Part shown: piece after piece, positions 17,490 through 25,170 of the stretch
Numbering within the stretch: position 1 is the first letter of the stretch
How the letters are laid out: every line of letters starts with the position of its first letter
NCBI GenBank assembly: GCA_045564655.1
Contig: JBJLGX010000023.1
Coordinates: 1-32,445 of the forward strand
From: UBA826 sp045564655
GTDB lineage: Bacteria; Chloroflexota; Dehalococcoidia; Lucifugimonadales; UBA826
Reading direction: 5' to 3'
DNA: 32,445 nt
Position numbers and translations under genes: made by a program
Notes under the pieces: generated by a model
Seen by the model: only the letters and a program-made list of their open reading frames with translations
What the model was told of the DNA's origin: nothing
Database searches by the model: none

Positions 17490-17514
17490 TAAAATCATGA
17501 TTTTATGCTGTCAA
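17490..17514 (-). promoter_or_regulatory. Palindrome beside a -35-like box upstream of the pyruvate dehydrogenase run
   Basis: A perfect 16-bp palindrome, TAAAATCATGATTTTA, lies at 17490-17505, about 70 bases before the lpdA GTG. On the minus strand a TTGACA (17514-17509) directly precedes it, so the palindrome would fill the promoter spacer. That is a classic operator position. The corresponding -10 (TAGTCA) is poor, so the exact promoter is uncertain. Confidence 0.4.
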
Positions 17515-17527
17515 CCCTCAGGGTATC

Positions 17528-17557
17528 TTGACACTTATAACCTACCGGCAATAGTAT
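17528..17557 (+). promoter_or_regulatory. Promoter of the tRNA-Phe/tRNA-Gly unit
   Basis: A perfect TTGACA at 17528-17533 is followed after 18 bases by TAGTAT at 17552-17557. Transcription would start near 17564, about 15 bases before tRNA-Phe. The position and the exact -35 make this one of the better promoter candidates in the window. It is back to back with a minus-strand TTGACA at 17514-17509. Confidence 0.55.
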
Positions 17558-17578
17558 GTTAGTTCGCTAGGTTTATAT

Positions 17579-17651
<73 letters not shown>

Positions 17652-17666
17652 CCTTAGTTTATGCGG

Positions 17667-17741
17667 GCGGGAGTAGCTCAGTGGTAGAGCACTTCCTTGC
17701 CAAGGAAGATGTCGAGGGTTCGAATCCCTTCTCCCGCTCCA
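17667..17741 (+). tRNA. tRNA-Gly (GCC), CCA encoded
   Basis: The acceptor GCGGGAG pairs with CTCCCGC, and the D-arm is GCTCAGTGGTAGAGC. The anticodon stem CTTCC/GGAAG encloses TTGCCAA with anticodon GCC, and the T-arm contains GGTTCGAATCC. The discriminator is T, and CCA at 17739-17741 is genomically encoded. It lies 15 bases after tRNA-Phe, so both are probably processed from one transcript. Confidence 0.97.
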
Positions 17742-17820
17742 GACTAGTGTTTGTTCACCTGTTGTTATGAATATTTTGACTTTTGGTCAACAATTTTTAA
17801 GCGAATACGGAATTATAATG

Positions 17821-18666
17821 TTACGATTTTGATTCCACGCATCCTAATCCGATTAAATTAGGTCCAGCATGAGTTCCAATAACTGGGCCTACCTGTATTA
17901 ATAAAGGTTTCTTTCCGTCAGGAAGTAGATCACTTACCTCTTCTGCTAATGCTTCAGCATCAGTACTATCGGTTGTATAAATTACGCATAATTCATCTAA
18001 TTTATCAAACGATCTAGCTGTTTGATTTAACATAAGTATGCCAGATTTTCGAGAACGGGCTCTTTTAAATGTATCGATAACTCCATCATTAGTTCTTAAA
18101 ATAGGTTTTACTTTGAGTAAACCGCCTAGCAATGACTGTGCTTTACCTATACGGCCACCTTTTGCTAAATATTCTAAAGTATCAAATAATGCATAAAAAT
18201 GACTTCTCTCTGCTACTGATTTAGCTATATCAATAGCCTCTTCAACTGAATCTCCATTTTCTATTGATTCAGCTGCGGCTATAGCAGAGTATGCAATAGT
18301 ACAGCTTATATGAGAAGTGTCGATAACATGGACTTTTATTTTATCTTTCAATTGAGCTGCAGCCTGTGTTGCAGAATTAAAAGTACCACTTAATTTACTA
18401 GTGATGTGGATGGATATGATTTCGTCTCCATCAGATGCAACTTTTTGATACGCGTCTACAAATTCCCCCATCGATGGTTGTGAAGTTGAAGGATGCCTTG
18501 GGTCAGAAACTAATTTTTCAAAGAAAGAATCAGTTGTCAGGTCAATACCATCTTTATATACGTCTTCTCCAAAATGAATATTTAACGGAACCACTGTTAT
18601 ATTTAATTTTTTTGCGATATCTGCAGGTATATCAGAGGTACTGTCAGTTACGATTTTTATAGCCAT
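17821..18666 (-). CDS. DegV family fatty-acid-binding protein
   Basis: DegV/FakB-type proteins bind a fatty acid and, in Firmicutes, present it to the FakA kinase for phosphorylation. The 281-residue length is typical. Motifs are the N-terminal VTDSTSDIP, the ITSKLSGTFNSA segment lining the fatty-acid site, FDTLEYLAKGGRIGKA, and the C-terminal THAGPNLIGLG (the family's GTHxGPG-like end). AAGGAG stands six bases before the ATG. No fakA-like gene is seen in the window, so the partner is unknown. Confidence 0.92.
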   Translation of the reverse strand: MAIKIVTDSTSDIPADIAKKLNITVVPLNIHFGEDVYKDGIDLTTDSFFEKLVSDPRHPSTSQPSMGEFVDAYQKVASDGDEIISIHITSKLSGTFNSATQAAAQLKDKIKVHVIDTSHISCTIAYSAIAAAESIENGDSVEEAIDIAKSVAERSHFYALFDTLEYLAKGGRIGKAQSLLGGLLKVKPILRTNDGVIDTFKRARSRKSGILMLNQTARSFDKLDELCVIYTTDSTDAEALAEEVSDLLPDGKKPLLIQVGPVIGTHAGPNLIGLGCVESKS

Positions 18667-18746
18667 GCTGCTCCTTTTTTACAGATTGAATTTTAAAATT
18701 CTGTAATATCAAATGTGATAGAAAATAAGTTCAAATCACAAGTTTT

Positions 18747-19292
18747 TTAAGATGCTCCTGGTAAATCTGTTCTGGTTTCTATGTGTGCTACAAAATCAGA
18801 ATAATTAGCTAGATATTGAAATTTTGCTACTCTTCCGTTTGAGAACACAGTCTGAACTTCTGCATACCCTAAAGTTTTACCGAAAGTTCCATATTTAATA
18901 TTAGTGTCTACCATATCATCAAATGGTATTTTAAAGGTTCGTTTTTTTTGAATTAGAGGAATTCCAACCATAGTTGTGTAGAGTGAATCATCTGATAAAT
19001 AATATTTAGTTTGTTTCCATCTTAAATATCTAGGAACAACGATTGCAATTGCCATTAATAAGGGGATGAAGCCCATTGATATAAAATCGTACACAATTAC
19101 TGCTGATAACAATATAATCCACACGGAAGATGGAAGTAGCCAAGCCCAATGGGTTTGGTCGAACACTGTAACGTCATCTGGAATGGAGTCTACCTCTGTT
19201 ATATTTGGGCCAGAATCGTCTTCCTCGGATACAATGTTTTCTTCAGTTTCGCTGGAGTCATCAGATATTATTTCTTCTTCGTTTTCGTTCAT
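18747..19292 (-). CDS. Bacterial PH-domain membrane protein
   Basis: The 181-residue product has an acidic N-terminal 40 residues, then two membrane segments (LLPSSVWIILLSAVIVYDF and GFIPLLMAIAIVVPRYL), then a cytoplasmic domain. That domain has the pattern of bacterial PH-like (DUF304-type) proteins: TKYYLSDDSLYTTMVGIPLIQKK, IPFDDMVDTNI, and GYAEVQTVFSNGR. The role in this family is poorly defined. A GTG two codons upstream (19298) is an alternative start; neither has a strong ribosome site. The gene lies between degV and tRNA-Asn. Confidence 0.75.
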   Translation of the reverse strand: MNENEEEIISDDSSETEENIVSEEDDSGPNITEVDSIPDDVTVFDQTHWAWLLPSSVWIILLSAVIVYDFISMGFIPLLMAIAIVVPRYLRWKQTKYYLSDDSLYTTMVGIPLIQKKRTFKIPFDDMVDTNIKYGTFGKTLGYAEVQTVFSNGRVAKFQYLANYSDFVAHIETRTDLPGAS

Positions 19293-19326
19293 TTTCACAC
19301 TTTATTTGTAAGAATTATTAAAATAC

Positions 19327-19401
19327 TGGCTCCGCAGGCTGGATTCGAACCAGCGACCGATCGGTTAACAGCCGATTGCTCTACCACTGAGCTACTGCGG
19401 A
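19327..19401 (-). tRNA. tRNA-Asn (GTT), CCA encoded
   Basis: On the minus strand the acceptor TCCGCAG pairs with CTGCGGA. The D-arm is GCTCAGTGGTAGAGC, and the anticodon stem ATCGG/CCGAT holds CTGTTAA with anticodon GTT. The T-arm is GCTGG-TTCGAAT-CCAGC. The discriminator is G, and CCA is encoded at 19329-19327. The plus-strand frame across it (containing AGFEPATDRLTADCS) is a familiar artefact of tRNA genes. Confidence 0.97.
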
Positions 19402-19558
19402 TCAGAAGTCTATTATATGTAGAAATCCAAACCTTTACCACTTTTCTTTTATTTCTGCACTTTAGGCATTTGCTGTGTTGCTAAAAAATTATTTGGCTTT
19501 ATAGTTGTTTTTATAAATAAGTGTGAATGTAAAATCACGTCATTTTTTGGAGGGAATT

Positions 19559-19909
19559 ATGTTTCATGTTCAGAGGGTTTTTAAAAGTAAGCCAGGGAAA
19601 GCTAGGGAGGTTGCAACGTTAGCTCATAAGGCAGCTAAAAATTACAATGATGCAGGCCAAAGAGAAGAAGGATTTAGGGTTTATTTTAATATTGGAACCA
19701 CGCCGGGAGAGAAAAATATAGTTGTTTTATCTTGGACTGCAGATAGTCTTGAATCTGTTTTTCGAGGAGAAAATGATGTCCCAAAAGAGAATATAAAAAT
19801 TTGGAAGGCTTTAGTGTCATTAACAGAGGATAATTGGATAGAATTTGACGAATTCCTAACTGATGAAAAAATGGTTGACGTTCAAAGCTATATTGATGCA
19901 ATTAAATAG
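19559..19909 (+). CDS. Small NIPSNAP/ABM-like protein
   Basis: The 116-residue protein begins MFHVQRVFKSKPGKAREV and later has TTPGEKNIVVLSWTADSLES. This pattern (R-x-F-x-x-KPGK, PGE, W-T-x-x-SLE) fits the dimeric alpha-beta-barrel/NIPSNAP-like superfamily, whose members include monooxygenases and proteins of unknown role. The start at 19559 is chosen because GGAGGG lies five bases upstream. The longer frame from the GTG at 19523 has no ribosome site. It is flanked by tRNA-Asn (opposite strand) and a membrane-protein gene. The molecular function is not known. A related double-domain protein is encoded at 31381-31995. Confidence 0.75.
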   Translation: MFHVQRVFKSKPGKAREVATLAHKAAKNYNDAGQREEGFRVYFNIGTTPGEKNIVVLSWTADSLESVFRGENDVPKENIKIWKALVSLTEDNWIEFDEFLTDEKMVDVQSYIDAIK

Positions 19910-20062
19910 TTTTTGTCTAGCATAAGTCCCCATTCAGCTTACATTTTCTCTTAAGTTAGCTTTGGCGAGTTTACTATTGCCATCAAAACCGTATGAATTA
20001 ACATTGAAATTTACAATACAAATTATTATGTTAAATGAAATTGCCGTTAAAGGAGGTTTCTA

Positions 20063-20716
20063 ATGGGAAATTTATCAGTTAAACAAGTGGCAGGGATTTC
20101 TATCATGCTTGGGCCAATCATAGGTGTTGTTGGGTATTTTCTCAACAACTTAGTTGCTTTAGAGGGAAAAGATCCAACTAGTGCAGCTGTTGTTCCGTTG
20201 ATTAATCAGAATGCTGGATTAACATTTGTTACGGGTATCCTTATTATGATTGGATTAGTAATGATGCTTAATGGAGTCAGGTTTCTTTCGCAAAACATGA
20301 CAGGTTCAGAAGCTCTTTCTGGATATGTTATGTCTCTAGTCTCTATAGGTATTATCGGCTGGCTTGTTACAGTAGCCGGTGCTTGGGCTATTGCTGGATT
20401 AGATATGAATGAAGCTTTTGGTGCCACTGCAGGTCCCGTATTTGCTCTAAATCAAGGTATAAATGCGATGGCAACAATACTTTTCGGTTCAGGGTTTGTA
20501 ATATTAGCTTATTGTATTTCACAAGGTGATGTGCACAATAAGATTCTTGCATACATAGCAAGTATTACAGCTCTTGTGCTTGTTGTTGTTCAGATACTGT
20601 CATCTGCGGATGTTATAACTGATGGGCAACTAGCATCTACTATAGGTGGAATATGTTTTATCATATTCACTTTATGGGCAATTACTTTAGGAAGAACGAT
20701 TCTTAGTAGCGAATAG
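20063..20716 (+). CDS. Six-helix membrane protein of unknown function
   Basis: The 217-residue product has about six hydrophobic segments (roughly residues 8-30, 52-72, 85-110, 128-148, 155-177 and 190-212), with short loops and no large soluble domain. A very good AAAGGAGG precedes the ATG. I do not recognise motifs of a transporter or enzyme family; DUF4386-like small membrane proteins have a similar build, but that is a loose comparison. It is followed by a hairpin at 20738-20773 shared with the convergent dehydrogenase gene. Confidence 0.7.
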   Translation: MGNLSVKQVAGISIMLGPIIGVVGYFLNNLVALEGKDPTSAAVVPLINQNAGLTFVTGILIMIGLVMMLNGVRFLSQNMTGSEALSGYVMSLVSIGIIGWLVTVAGAWAIAGLDMNEAFGATAGPVFALNQGINAMATILFGSGFVILAYCISQGDVHNKILAYIASITALVLVVVQILSSADVITDGQLASTIGGICFIIFTLWAITLGRTILSSE

Positions 20717-20737
20717 TATTTTGCGAAGTATCTTAAT

Positions 20738-20773
20738 ATACAAAGAGGATATGTAAAAATATTCTCTTTGTAT
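20738..20773. terminator. Bidirectional terminator between convergent genes
   Basis: ATACAAAGAG at 20738-20747 pairs perfectly with CTCTTTGTAT at 20764-20773. The 16-base AT-rich loop can form a few further ATAT pairs. It lies in the 66-base space between the stops of the membrane-protein gene and the first zinc dehydrogenase, where both transcripts need to end. T runs are short. Confidence 0.55.
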
Positions 20774-20782
20774 TAGGTTAGA

Positions 20783-21847
20783 TTAAAGTTCAGGTTGAGT
20801 TATCTGAACTTTAATAGAGCCTGTGTTTTTGTCGTACGCAGTTTCGAACCCTTTTTGGATGTTTTCTAGTGTGTAACTATGAGTGATTATTTCCCTCAAA
20901 TTAAAATTGTTATCTGAAAACATTTCTATTGATAATTCATAATCGTGAACTCCATCGATTACTCCAAAACACATAGAATTCTGTATAGTTAATTCTTTCA
21001 CCATGGGCCTAGACCAATTAATTCCAAGGTTTCCGTAAAAAACTCCCAAAATTACTACTGTACCTTGGTGTCTTGTCACTTCAAGCGACTGAAGTAATGA
21101 TTCGTTTCTGGATCCTCCAACTGTTTCAACTGTTATATCTGCTCCACGACCATTAGTCATATCTAATATAAGTTCTTCAAAGGAACCATCTGAAGGATCT
21201 GCTGTATAGTCGGCACCTAGTTTTTTTGCCATTTCTGCTTGCTGAGGATGTTTTGCTGTCACAAATATTTTGCCAGCTCCCAGTTTCTTAGCAGCAGCGA
21301 CAGCTGTTAAGCCAATGGTTCCGGCTCCTAGTATAGCTATATTGTCTCCCCCTTTTATCTGTCCAATACGTAATCCATGGACAGATGTGGCGAGAGGATC
21401 TACTAAAGCCCCTTCACTCCAAGACATGGTGTCTAGTATGGGATAACACCCAGTTAATTTACGTGTTATATATTCTGCAAATCCACCACTTTTTGTGTCT
21501 TGGTTTCCCTTTTTTTTGCTTGGGGTGCTATTTGGACAATGGATATATTGTCCTTGTCTGCAATACCAACATTCATTACATGCACGCCCACTTCCCAAAA
21601 CTTCTACGGCAACGCGTTGTCCTATAACTCGGTTATTTACACCTGATCCTACATCGACAATAATTCCAGTTACTTCATGTCCTGCAGGCATATCATCAGC
21701 TACAGTTTTTGCTTTGTTCATATTTAAGTCGGAACCACATATGCCTGTAACTTTGACATCAATAAGCACTTCGCCGTCTTCTATTTCCGGCACTGGGTAG
21801 TCGCTAACTTCCATTTTCCCTATCCCGTCATAAAATGCTGCTCTCAT
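20783..21847 (-). CDS. Zinc-dependent medium-chain dehydrogenase, paralogue 1
   Basis: The 354-residue product is an alcohol/polyol/threonine-dehydrogenase-type oxidoreductase. The catalytic zinc Cys is in TGICGSDLN with GHEV following. A structural zinc loop has CNECWYC and IHC. The NAD(P)-binding segment is ILGAGTIGLTAVAAAKKLGAGK. Substrate is unknown. ATG 21847, with GGGAG eight bases upstream, is preferred over the TTG at 21853, and it aligns exactly with the paralogue's start. It lies 66 bases downstream of a close paralogue (21914-22975), probably in one transcript. Confidence 0.9.
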   Translation of the reverse strand: MRAAFYDGIGKMEVSDYPVPEIEDGEVLIDVKVTGICGSDLNMNKAKTVADDMPAGHEVTGIIVDVGSGVNNRVIGQRVAVEVLGSGRACNECWYCRQGQYIHCPNSTPSKKKGNQDTKSGGFAEYITRKLTGCYPILDTMSWSEGALVDPLATSVHGLRIGQIKGGDNIAILGAGTIGLTAVAAAKKLGAGKIFVTAKHPQQAEMAKKLGADYTADPSDGSFEELILDMTNGRGADITVETVGGSRNESLLQSLEVTRHQGTVVILGVFYGNLGINWSRPMVKELTIQNSMCFGVIDGVHDYELSIEMFSDNNFNLREIITHSYTLENIQKGFETAYDKNTGSIKVQITQPEL

Positions 21848-21913
21848 ATACAATTCTCCCTGTATATTTAGCGAAGGTATCTAATTAATATTAGATATTA
21901 TCGATTTAAATGA

Positions 21914-22975
21914 TTATTTTTGAAGTATGTGAACCTTGATGGATCCTGTGTTTTTATCGTAAGCGGTTTCAAATCCTTTTTGTATGTTTTCAAGATCATA
22001 ACTGTGTGTAACGATTTCACTTAAATTAAAAGTACTATCTGAAAACATTTCTATGGATTGTTCGAAATCGTGTACCCCATCAATTAATCCGTAGCAAATG
22101 GATCCCTGAATAGTGAGTTCTTTCAATATTGGGCGAGCCCAATTTATAGCTAAATCTCCATAGAAAACTCCCAGAATTACTATACGTCCTTGTTTTCGGG
22201 TGACTTCTATAGACTGTACGAGGGAATCTACTCTTGATCCCCCAACAGTTTCAACAGTTAAGTCGGCACCTTTCCCACCGGTCATTTCTAATATAAGTTC
22301 TTCAAAGGAACCATCTGAAGGATCTGCTGTATAGTCAGCGCCAAGTCTTTTTGCCATTTCTGCTTGTTGGGGATGTTTCGCTGTTACGAATATTTTGCCG
22401 GCCCCCAGTTTCTTAGCGGCAGCGACAGCTGTTAAGCCTATTGTTCCGGCTCCTAGTATAGCTACATTGTCTCCACCTTTTATTTGCCCAATGCGTAAAC
22501 CATGAACAGATACAGCAAGGGGTTCGACTAAGGCTCCTTCACTCCAATTCATACTATCTAATATTGGGTAACATCCAGTTATCTTTCGAGTTATTAACTC
22601 TGAGAATCCACCACTTTTTGAGTCCTCTCTATTATTTGTTCTTGTTTCTTTTGTGCTACTTGGGCAGTGAATATATTGGCCTTGCCTACAATACCAGCAA
22701 TTGTTACAGGCACGACCACTTCCTAAGACTTCTACTGCAACACGTTTACCAATAAGCTGGTTGCTAACTCCAGTGCCTGTTTCAACGATAACACCTGCTA
22801 TTTCATGTCCGGCAGGAAGGTCGTCTGCAGCTGTTTTTGCTTTATTCATATTTAAGTCTGAACCACATATTCCAGTAGCTTTGATATCTATTAAAACTTC
22901 GCCATCTTCAATGTTCGGAATAGGGTAATCGCCAACTTCCATCTTGTTTACTCCATCATAAAAAGCTGCTCTCAT
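21914..22975 (-). CDS. Zinc-dependent medium-chain dehydrogenase, paralogue 2
   Basis: The 353-residue protein has the same domain order as its downstream neighbour: TGICGSDLN and GHEI for the catalytic zinc, CNNCWYC with a later IHC for the structural zinc, and an almost identical cofactor-binding segment ILGAGTIGLTAVAAAKKLGAG. The two proteins agree over most of their length, and a 50-base stretch of DNA is identical (22287-22336 and 21162-21211). Differences concentrate in the insertion after the structural zinc (STKETRTNNRED versus STPSKKKGNQDT) and in parts of the substrate domain. AAGGAG lies before the ATG, directly after the stop of a tiny upstream gene. Substrate is unknown. Confidence 0.9.
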   Translation of the reverse strand: MRAAFYDGVNKMEVGDYPIPNIEDGEVLIDIKATGICGSDLNMNKAKTAADDLPAGHEIAGVIVETGTGVSNQLIGKRVAVEVLGSGRACNNCWYCRQGQYIHCPSSTKETRTNNREDSKSGGFSELITRKITGCYPILDSMNWSEGALVEPLAVSVHGLRIGQIKGGDNVAILGAGTIGLTAVAAAKKLGAGKIFVTAKHPQQAEMAKRLGADYTADPSDGSFEELILEMTGGKGADLTVETVGGSRVDSLVQSIEVTRKQGRIVILGVFYGDLAINWARPILKELTIQGSICYGLIDGVHDFEQSIEMFSDSTFNLSEIVTHSYDLENIQKGFETAYDKNTGSIKVHILQK

Positions 22976-22989
22976 ACTCGTCTCTCCTT

Positions 22990-23157
22990 TTAACTTATTC
23001 CGAATCTAAATACTAGAAACAAAAAGAAAAAAAACATTAAAATTGGGAAAAGACATCCTACACATCCTATTTGCCAACGTAAAAGGTAACCTTTTCCTTC
23101 ATCACCTAAGTGATGAGGTTCACTGTTTTTTTGTGCTATTGGTTTTTTAAAATTCAT
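22990..23157 (-). CDS. Small single-pass membrane protein
   Basis: An ATG at 23157 opens 55 codons encoding a charged N-terminal half (MNFKKPIAQKNSEPHHLGDE) and one strongly hydrophobic C-terminal segment (CLFPILMFFFFLFLVF), with Cys-Val-Gly-Cys just before it. The stop lies 14 bases before the dehydrogenase ATG, with that gene's AAGGAG in between. The gene is therefore placed like the first member of the dehydrogenase unit. The ribosome site is weak (GAGC). No family recognised; the protein could be real or a chance frame. Confidence 0.5.
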   Translation of the reverse strand: MNFKKPIAQKNSEPHHLGDEGKGYLLRWQIGCVGCLFPILMFFFFLFLVFRFGIS

Positions 23158-23210
23158 ATTTGTGCTCGATAGTGACTTCAAGTGTAACAGTTGAAGTCAA
23201 ATCAACTTTT

Positions 23211-23237
23211 TTGTTTATTTCCATACTGGTGTATAAT
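23211..23237 (+). promoter_or_regulatory. Candidate promoter giving a near-leaderless PAC2 transcript
   Basis: A perfect TATAAT at 23232-23237 lies ten bases before the ATG at 23247, with a TTGTTT at 23211-23216 (15-base spacing, shorter than ideal). Transcription would start about three bases before the ATG. The gene lacks a clear Shine-Dalgarno, consistent with leaderless translation. Confidence 0.45.
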
Positions 23238-23246
23238 TTAGTTAGT

Positions 23247-24161
23247 ATGAAAATTGGCGAATTTGAACTCATTGACCCTATTCCTGAAATGGAAAACACT
23301 GTGGCTATCAGTATGTTACGTCCTTGGATTGATGTAGGACGTGTTGGAACCTTGGCATTAAAGAAGCTTCAGGAGCATCTCAATGCTAAAGAATTTGCTA
23401 AGCTATCTTCTCCGGGAAAATTCTTCGACTTTACTAGGTACAGACCTAGAACAAAGCTCATAGACGGGAAAAAAGTATTCATTAAACCCAATACAATTGT
23501 TCAGCATGGATATGATGATTTAAATGATCAGCATTTTTTGTTTTTGCATATTCGAGAACCACACAATTTTTCCGAAGAGTACACTGATTCAATTGTGGAA
23601 CTTTTGAAATTTTGTGATGTGAAAGAATATTGTAGGATAGGAGGAATGTACGATTCGGTTCCCCACACTAGACCTGTTCGTATTACAGGTACACTAAAAG
23701 AAGATCAACAAATTAAAGCATCTGGTCTGATTAATCCAAGAAAAGGAACTTATCAAGGTCCCACTTCTATCGTAAATCAAGTCAATGAAGATCTGGATTT
23801 ATTAAATATTTTTAATACAACATTGATGGCACACCTGCCTCAGTATGTTCAACTTGATGAAGATCATCTTGGCACAGCTAGGCTTTTGGAAGTCTTATGT
23901 TCAATTTATGGGTTCCCTATGGATCTTGCTGATAAAACTTATGGTAATGATCAATATAAAGGAATTACCGATTCAATAGATTATGGTGGAGAGATGGGTA
24001 ATCTTATAAAGCAATTAGAGACGTATTACGATAGGGTTTTAGCTAAATCAGAAGATCGATTGACGAGTAATGAAAAAGATATACATACTGATTTCTCTGA
24101 AGATGTTCAGGACTTTTTAAATCAAATGGGGGAAAGATTTGAAAATAATGAAGGTATTTAA
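23247..24161 (+). CDS. PAC2 family protein
   Basis: The 304-residue product resembles bacterial members of the PAC2 (proteasome assembly chaperone 2-like) superfamily. It has VAISMLRPWIDVGRVGTLALKKL near the N-terminus, then KFFDFTRYRPR, and later HLPQYVQLDEDHLGTARLLEVL. Bacterial PAC2 proteins are common in Actinobacteria and Chloroflexota, mostly without proven function. The longer frame to 23160 would add a hydrophobic leader overlapping the divergent small gene's start and the TATAAT. ATG 23247 (MKIGEFELIDPIPEM) is therefore preferred. Its stop is five bases from the convergent formyltransferase gene. Confidence 0.82.
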   Translation: MKIGEFELIDPIPEMENTVAISMLRPWIDVGRVGTLALKKLQEHLNAKEFAKLSSPGKFFDFTRYRPRTKLIDGKKVFIKPNTIVQHGYDDLNDQHFLFLHIREPHNFSEEYTDSIVELLKFCDVKEYCRIGGMYDSVPHTRPVRITGTLKEDQQIKASGLINPRKGTYQGPTSIVNQVNEDLDLLNIFNTTLMAHLPQYVQLDEDHLGTARLLEVLCSIYGFPMDLADKTYGNDQYKGITDSIDYGGEMGNLIKQLETYYDRVLAKSEDRLTSNEKDIHTDFSEDVQDFLNQMGERFENNEGI

Positions 24162-24166
24162 TATTT

Positions 24167-25084
24167 TTATCTAAAATTATCCCCGATTTTAATGTCAGTA
24201 GTTTTTAAAAAATCGGCAACGTATTGCTTTGAGTTTCCAGCTAGTTTTACCCTTTCTATGGTTAATGACCCTTCATTTGCAGACACACTAAATGAATTCT
24301 GGTTTATTGAAGTTATAGTTCCATATGGCATTTCTGAAATTTCGCTACTTAAATGAGATTTATAGAATGAAATTTTCTGTGAATTTAAAGTTGTATTTGC
24401 TCCAGGGCTAGGGTCACAACCTCTTATAAGGTTATATATTTCAATGGCTGGTTTTGACCAATCAATTCTTGCGTTTTCTGATTTGCACCAGCCTTCATAA
24501 GTTGCTGCTGAGTGGTCTTGGTCGATTTTAGGAGCATTATTATTAGAAACTAAATTTACAGCTTCTACTAGTGCATCAACACCCATAGGGTAAAGTTTTT
24601 TGAAATATAATGTTCCTAATGTATCTGTGTCGTCAATATCAACTTTTTTCTGTAGCAAAATAGGTCCGGTATCTAATCCGTCATCTGGCCAAAAGATGGA
24701 TAATCCCGTTTCTTTTTTACCTGCTATGATAGGCCAATTCATCGAGCTAGGACCTCTGTGTAATGGCAATAAAGAAGGATGGTACTGTATTGTTCCTAAA
24801 TTTGGAGAATTGATTATTTCCATAGGAACAATATCTGTAACAAACGCCATGACGCATAAGTCAACATTGAGAGATAGAAATGTTGTAATAGGATCAGCAT
24901 TACGTAATCGCCCAAATTGATATAGATCAATTTTATGAGATTGTGCGGATTCTTTTATAGGATCAAACTGGCCCTCTTTACTATCAGGAGGACAAAAAAC
25001 ACCTACGATATTTTTTTGGTCTTTTATTAAGGCATCTAAGACATCTTTTCCGAAATCAGATTGACCTATTAATGCTATTCTCAT
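24167..25084 (-). CDS. Formyl-tetrahydrofolate-type formyltransferase/hydrolase
   Basis: The 305-residue protein has the two-domain build of methionyl-tRNA formyltransferase, but its N-terminal domain is more like that of 10-formyltetrahydrofolate dehydrogenase. It has IGQSDFGKDV, GVFCPPD, FVTDIVPMEII, YHPSLLP with RG, and SIFWPDDGLDTG. The catalytic His102 and Asp138 are present at the 36-residue spacing seen in Fmt. The Fmt active-site Asn two residues before the His is replaced by Gln100, and FDH also lacks that Asn. The C-terminal OB-like domain is at about 210-305. GAGG precedes the ATG. A role in folate one-carbon balance or formyl transfer to an unknown acceptor is inferred; a role as the cell's Fmt is less likely. 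Confidence 0.8.
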   Translation of the reverse strand: MRIALIGQSDFGKDVLDALIKDQKNIVGVFCPPDSKEGQFDPIKESAQSHKIDLYQFGRLRNADPITTFLSLNVDLCVMAFVTDIVPMEIINSPNLGTIQYHPSLLPLHRGPSSMNWPIIAGKKETGLSIFWPDDGLDTGPILLQKKVDIDDTDTLGTLYFKKLYPMGVDALVEAVNLVSNNNAPKIDQDHSAATYEGWCKSENARIDWSKPAIEIYNLIRGCDPSPGANTTLNSQKISFYKSHLSSEISEMPYGTITSINQNSFSVSANEGSLTIERVKLAGNSKQYVADFLKTTDIKIGDNFR

Positions 25085-25170
25085 TCTCTTACCTCACAGA
25101 TAGTTTTGCAGTTAGATAATTATAGTTATATTATATGTCGAATAAGCTAGCTTTTGAGGCAGGAGAATAA

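Noticed and set aside
17776..17790. Hairpin TTGAC/GTCAA after tRNA-Gly as a terminator
   Set aside because: Only a five-base AT-rich stem with a short, displaced T run; too weak to list.
19149..19484. Plus-strand frame with AGFEPATDRLTADCS
   Set aside because: It crosses tRNA-Asn in antisense; this peptide is a well-known artefact of tRNA genes.
23160..23246. N-terminal hydrophobic extension of the PAC2 protein
   Set aside because: The extension spans a TATAAT promoter element and is atypical for PAC2 proteins; MKIGEFELI at 23247 is a natural start.
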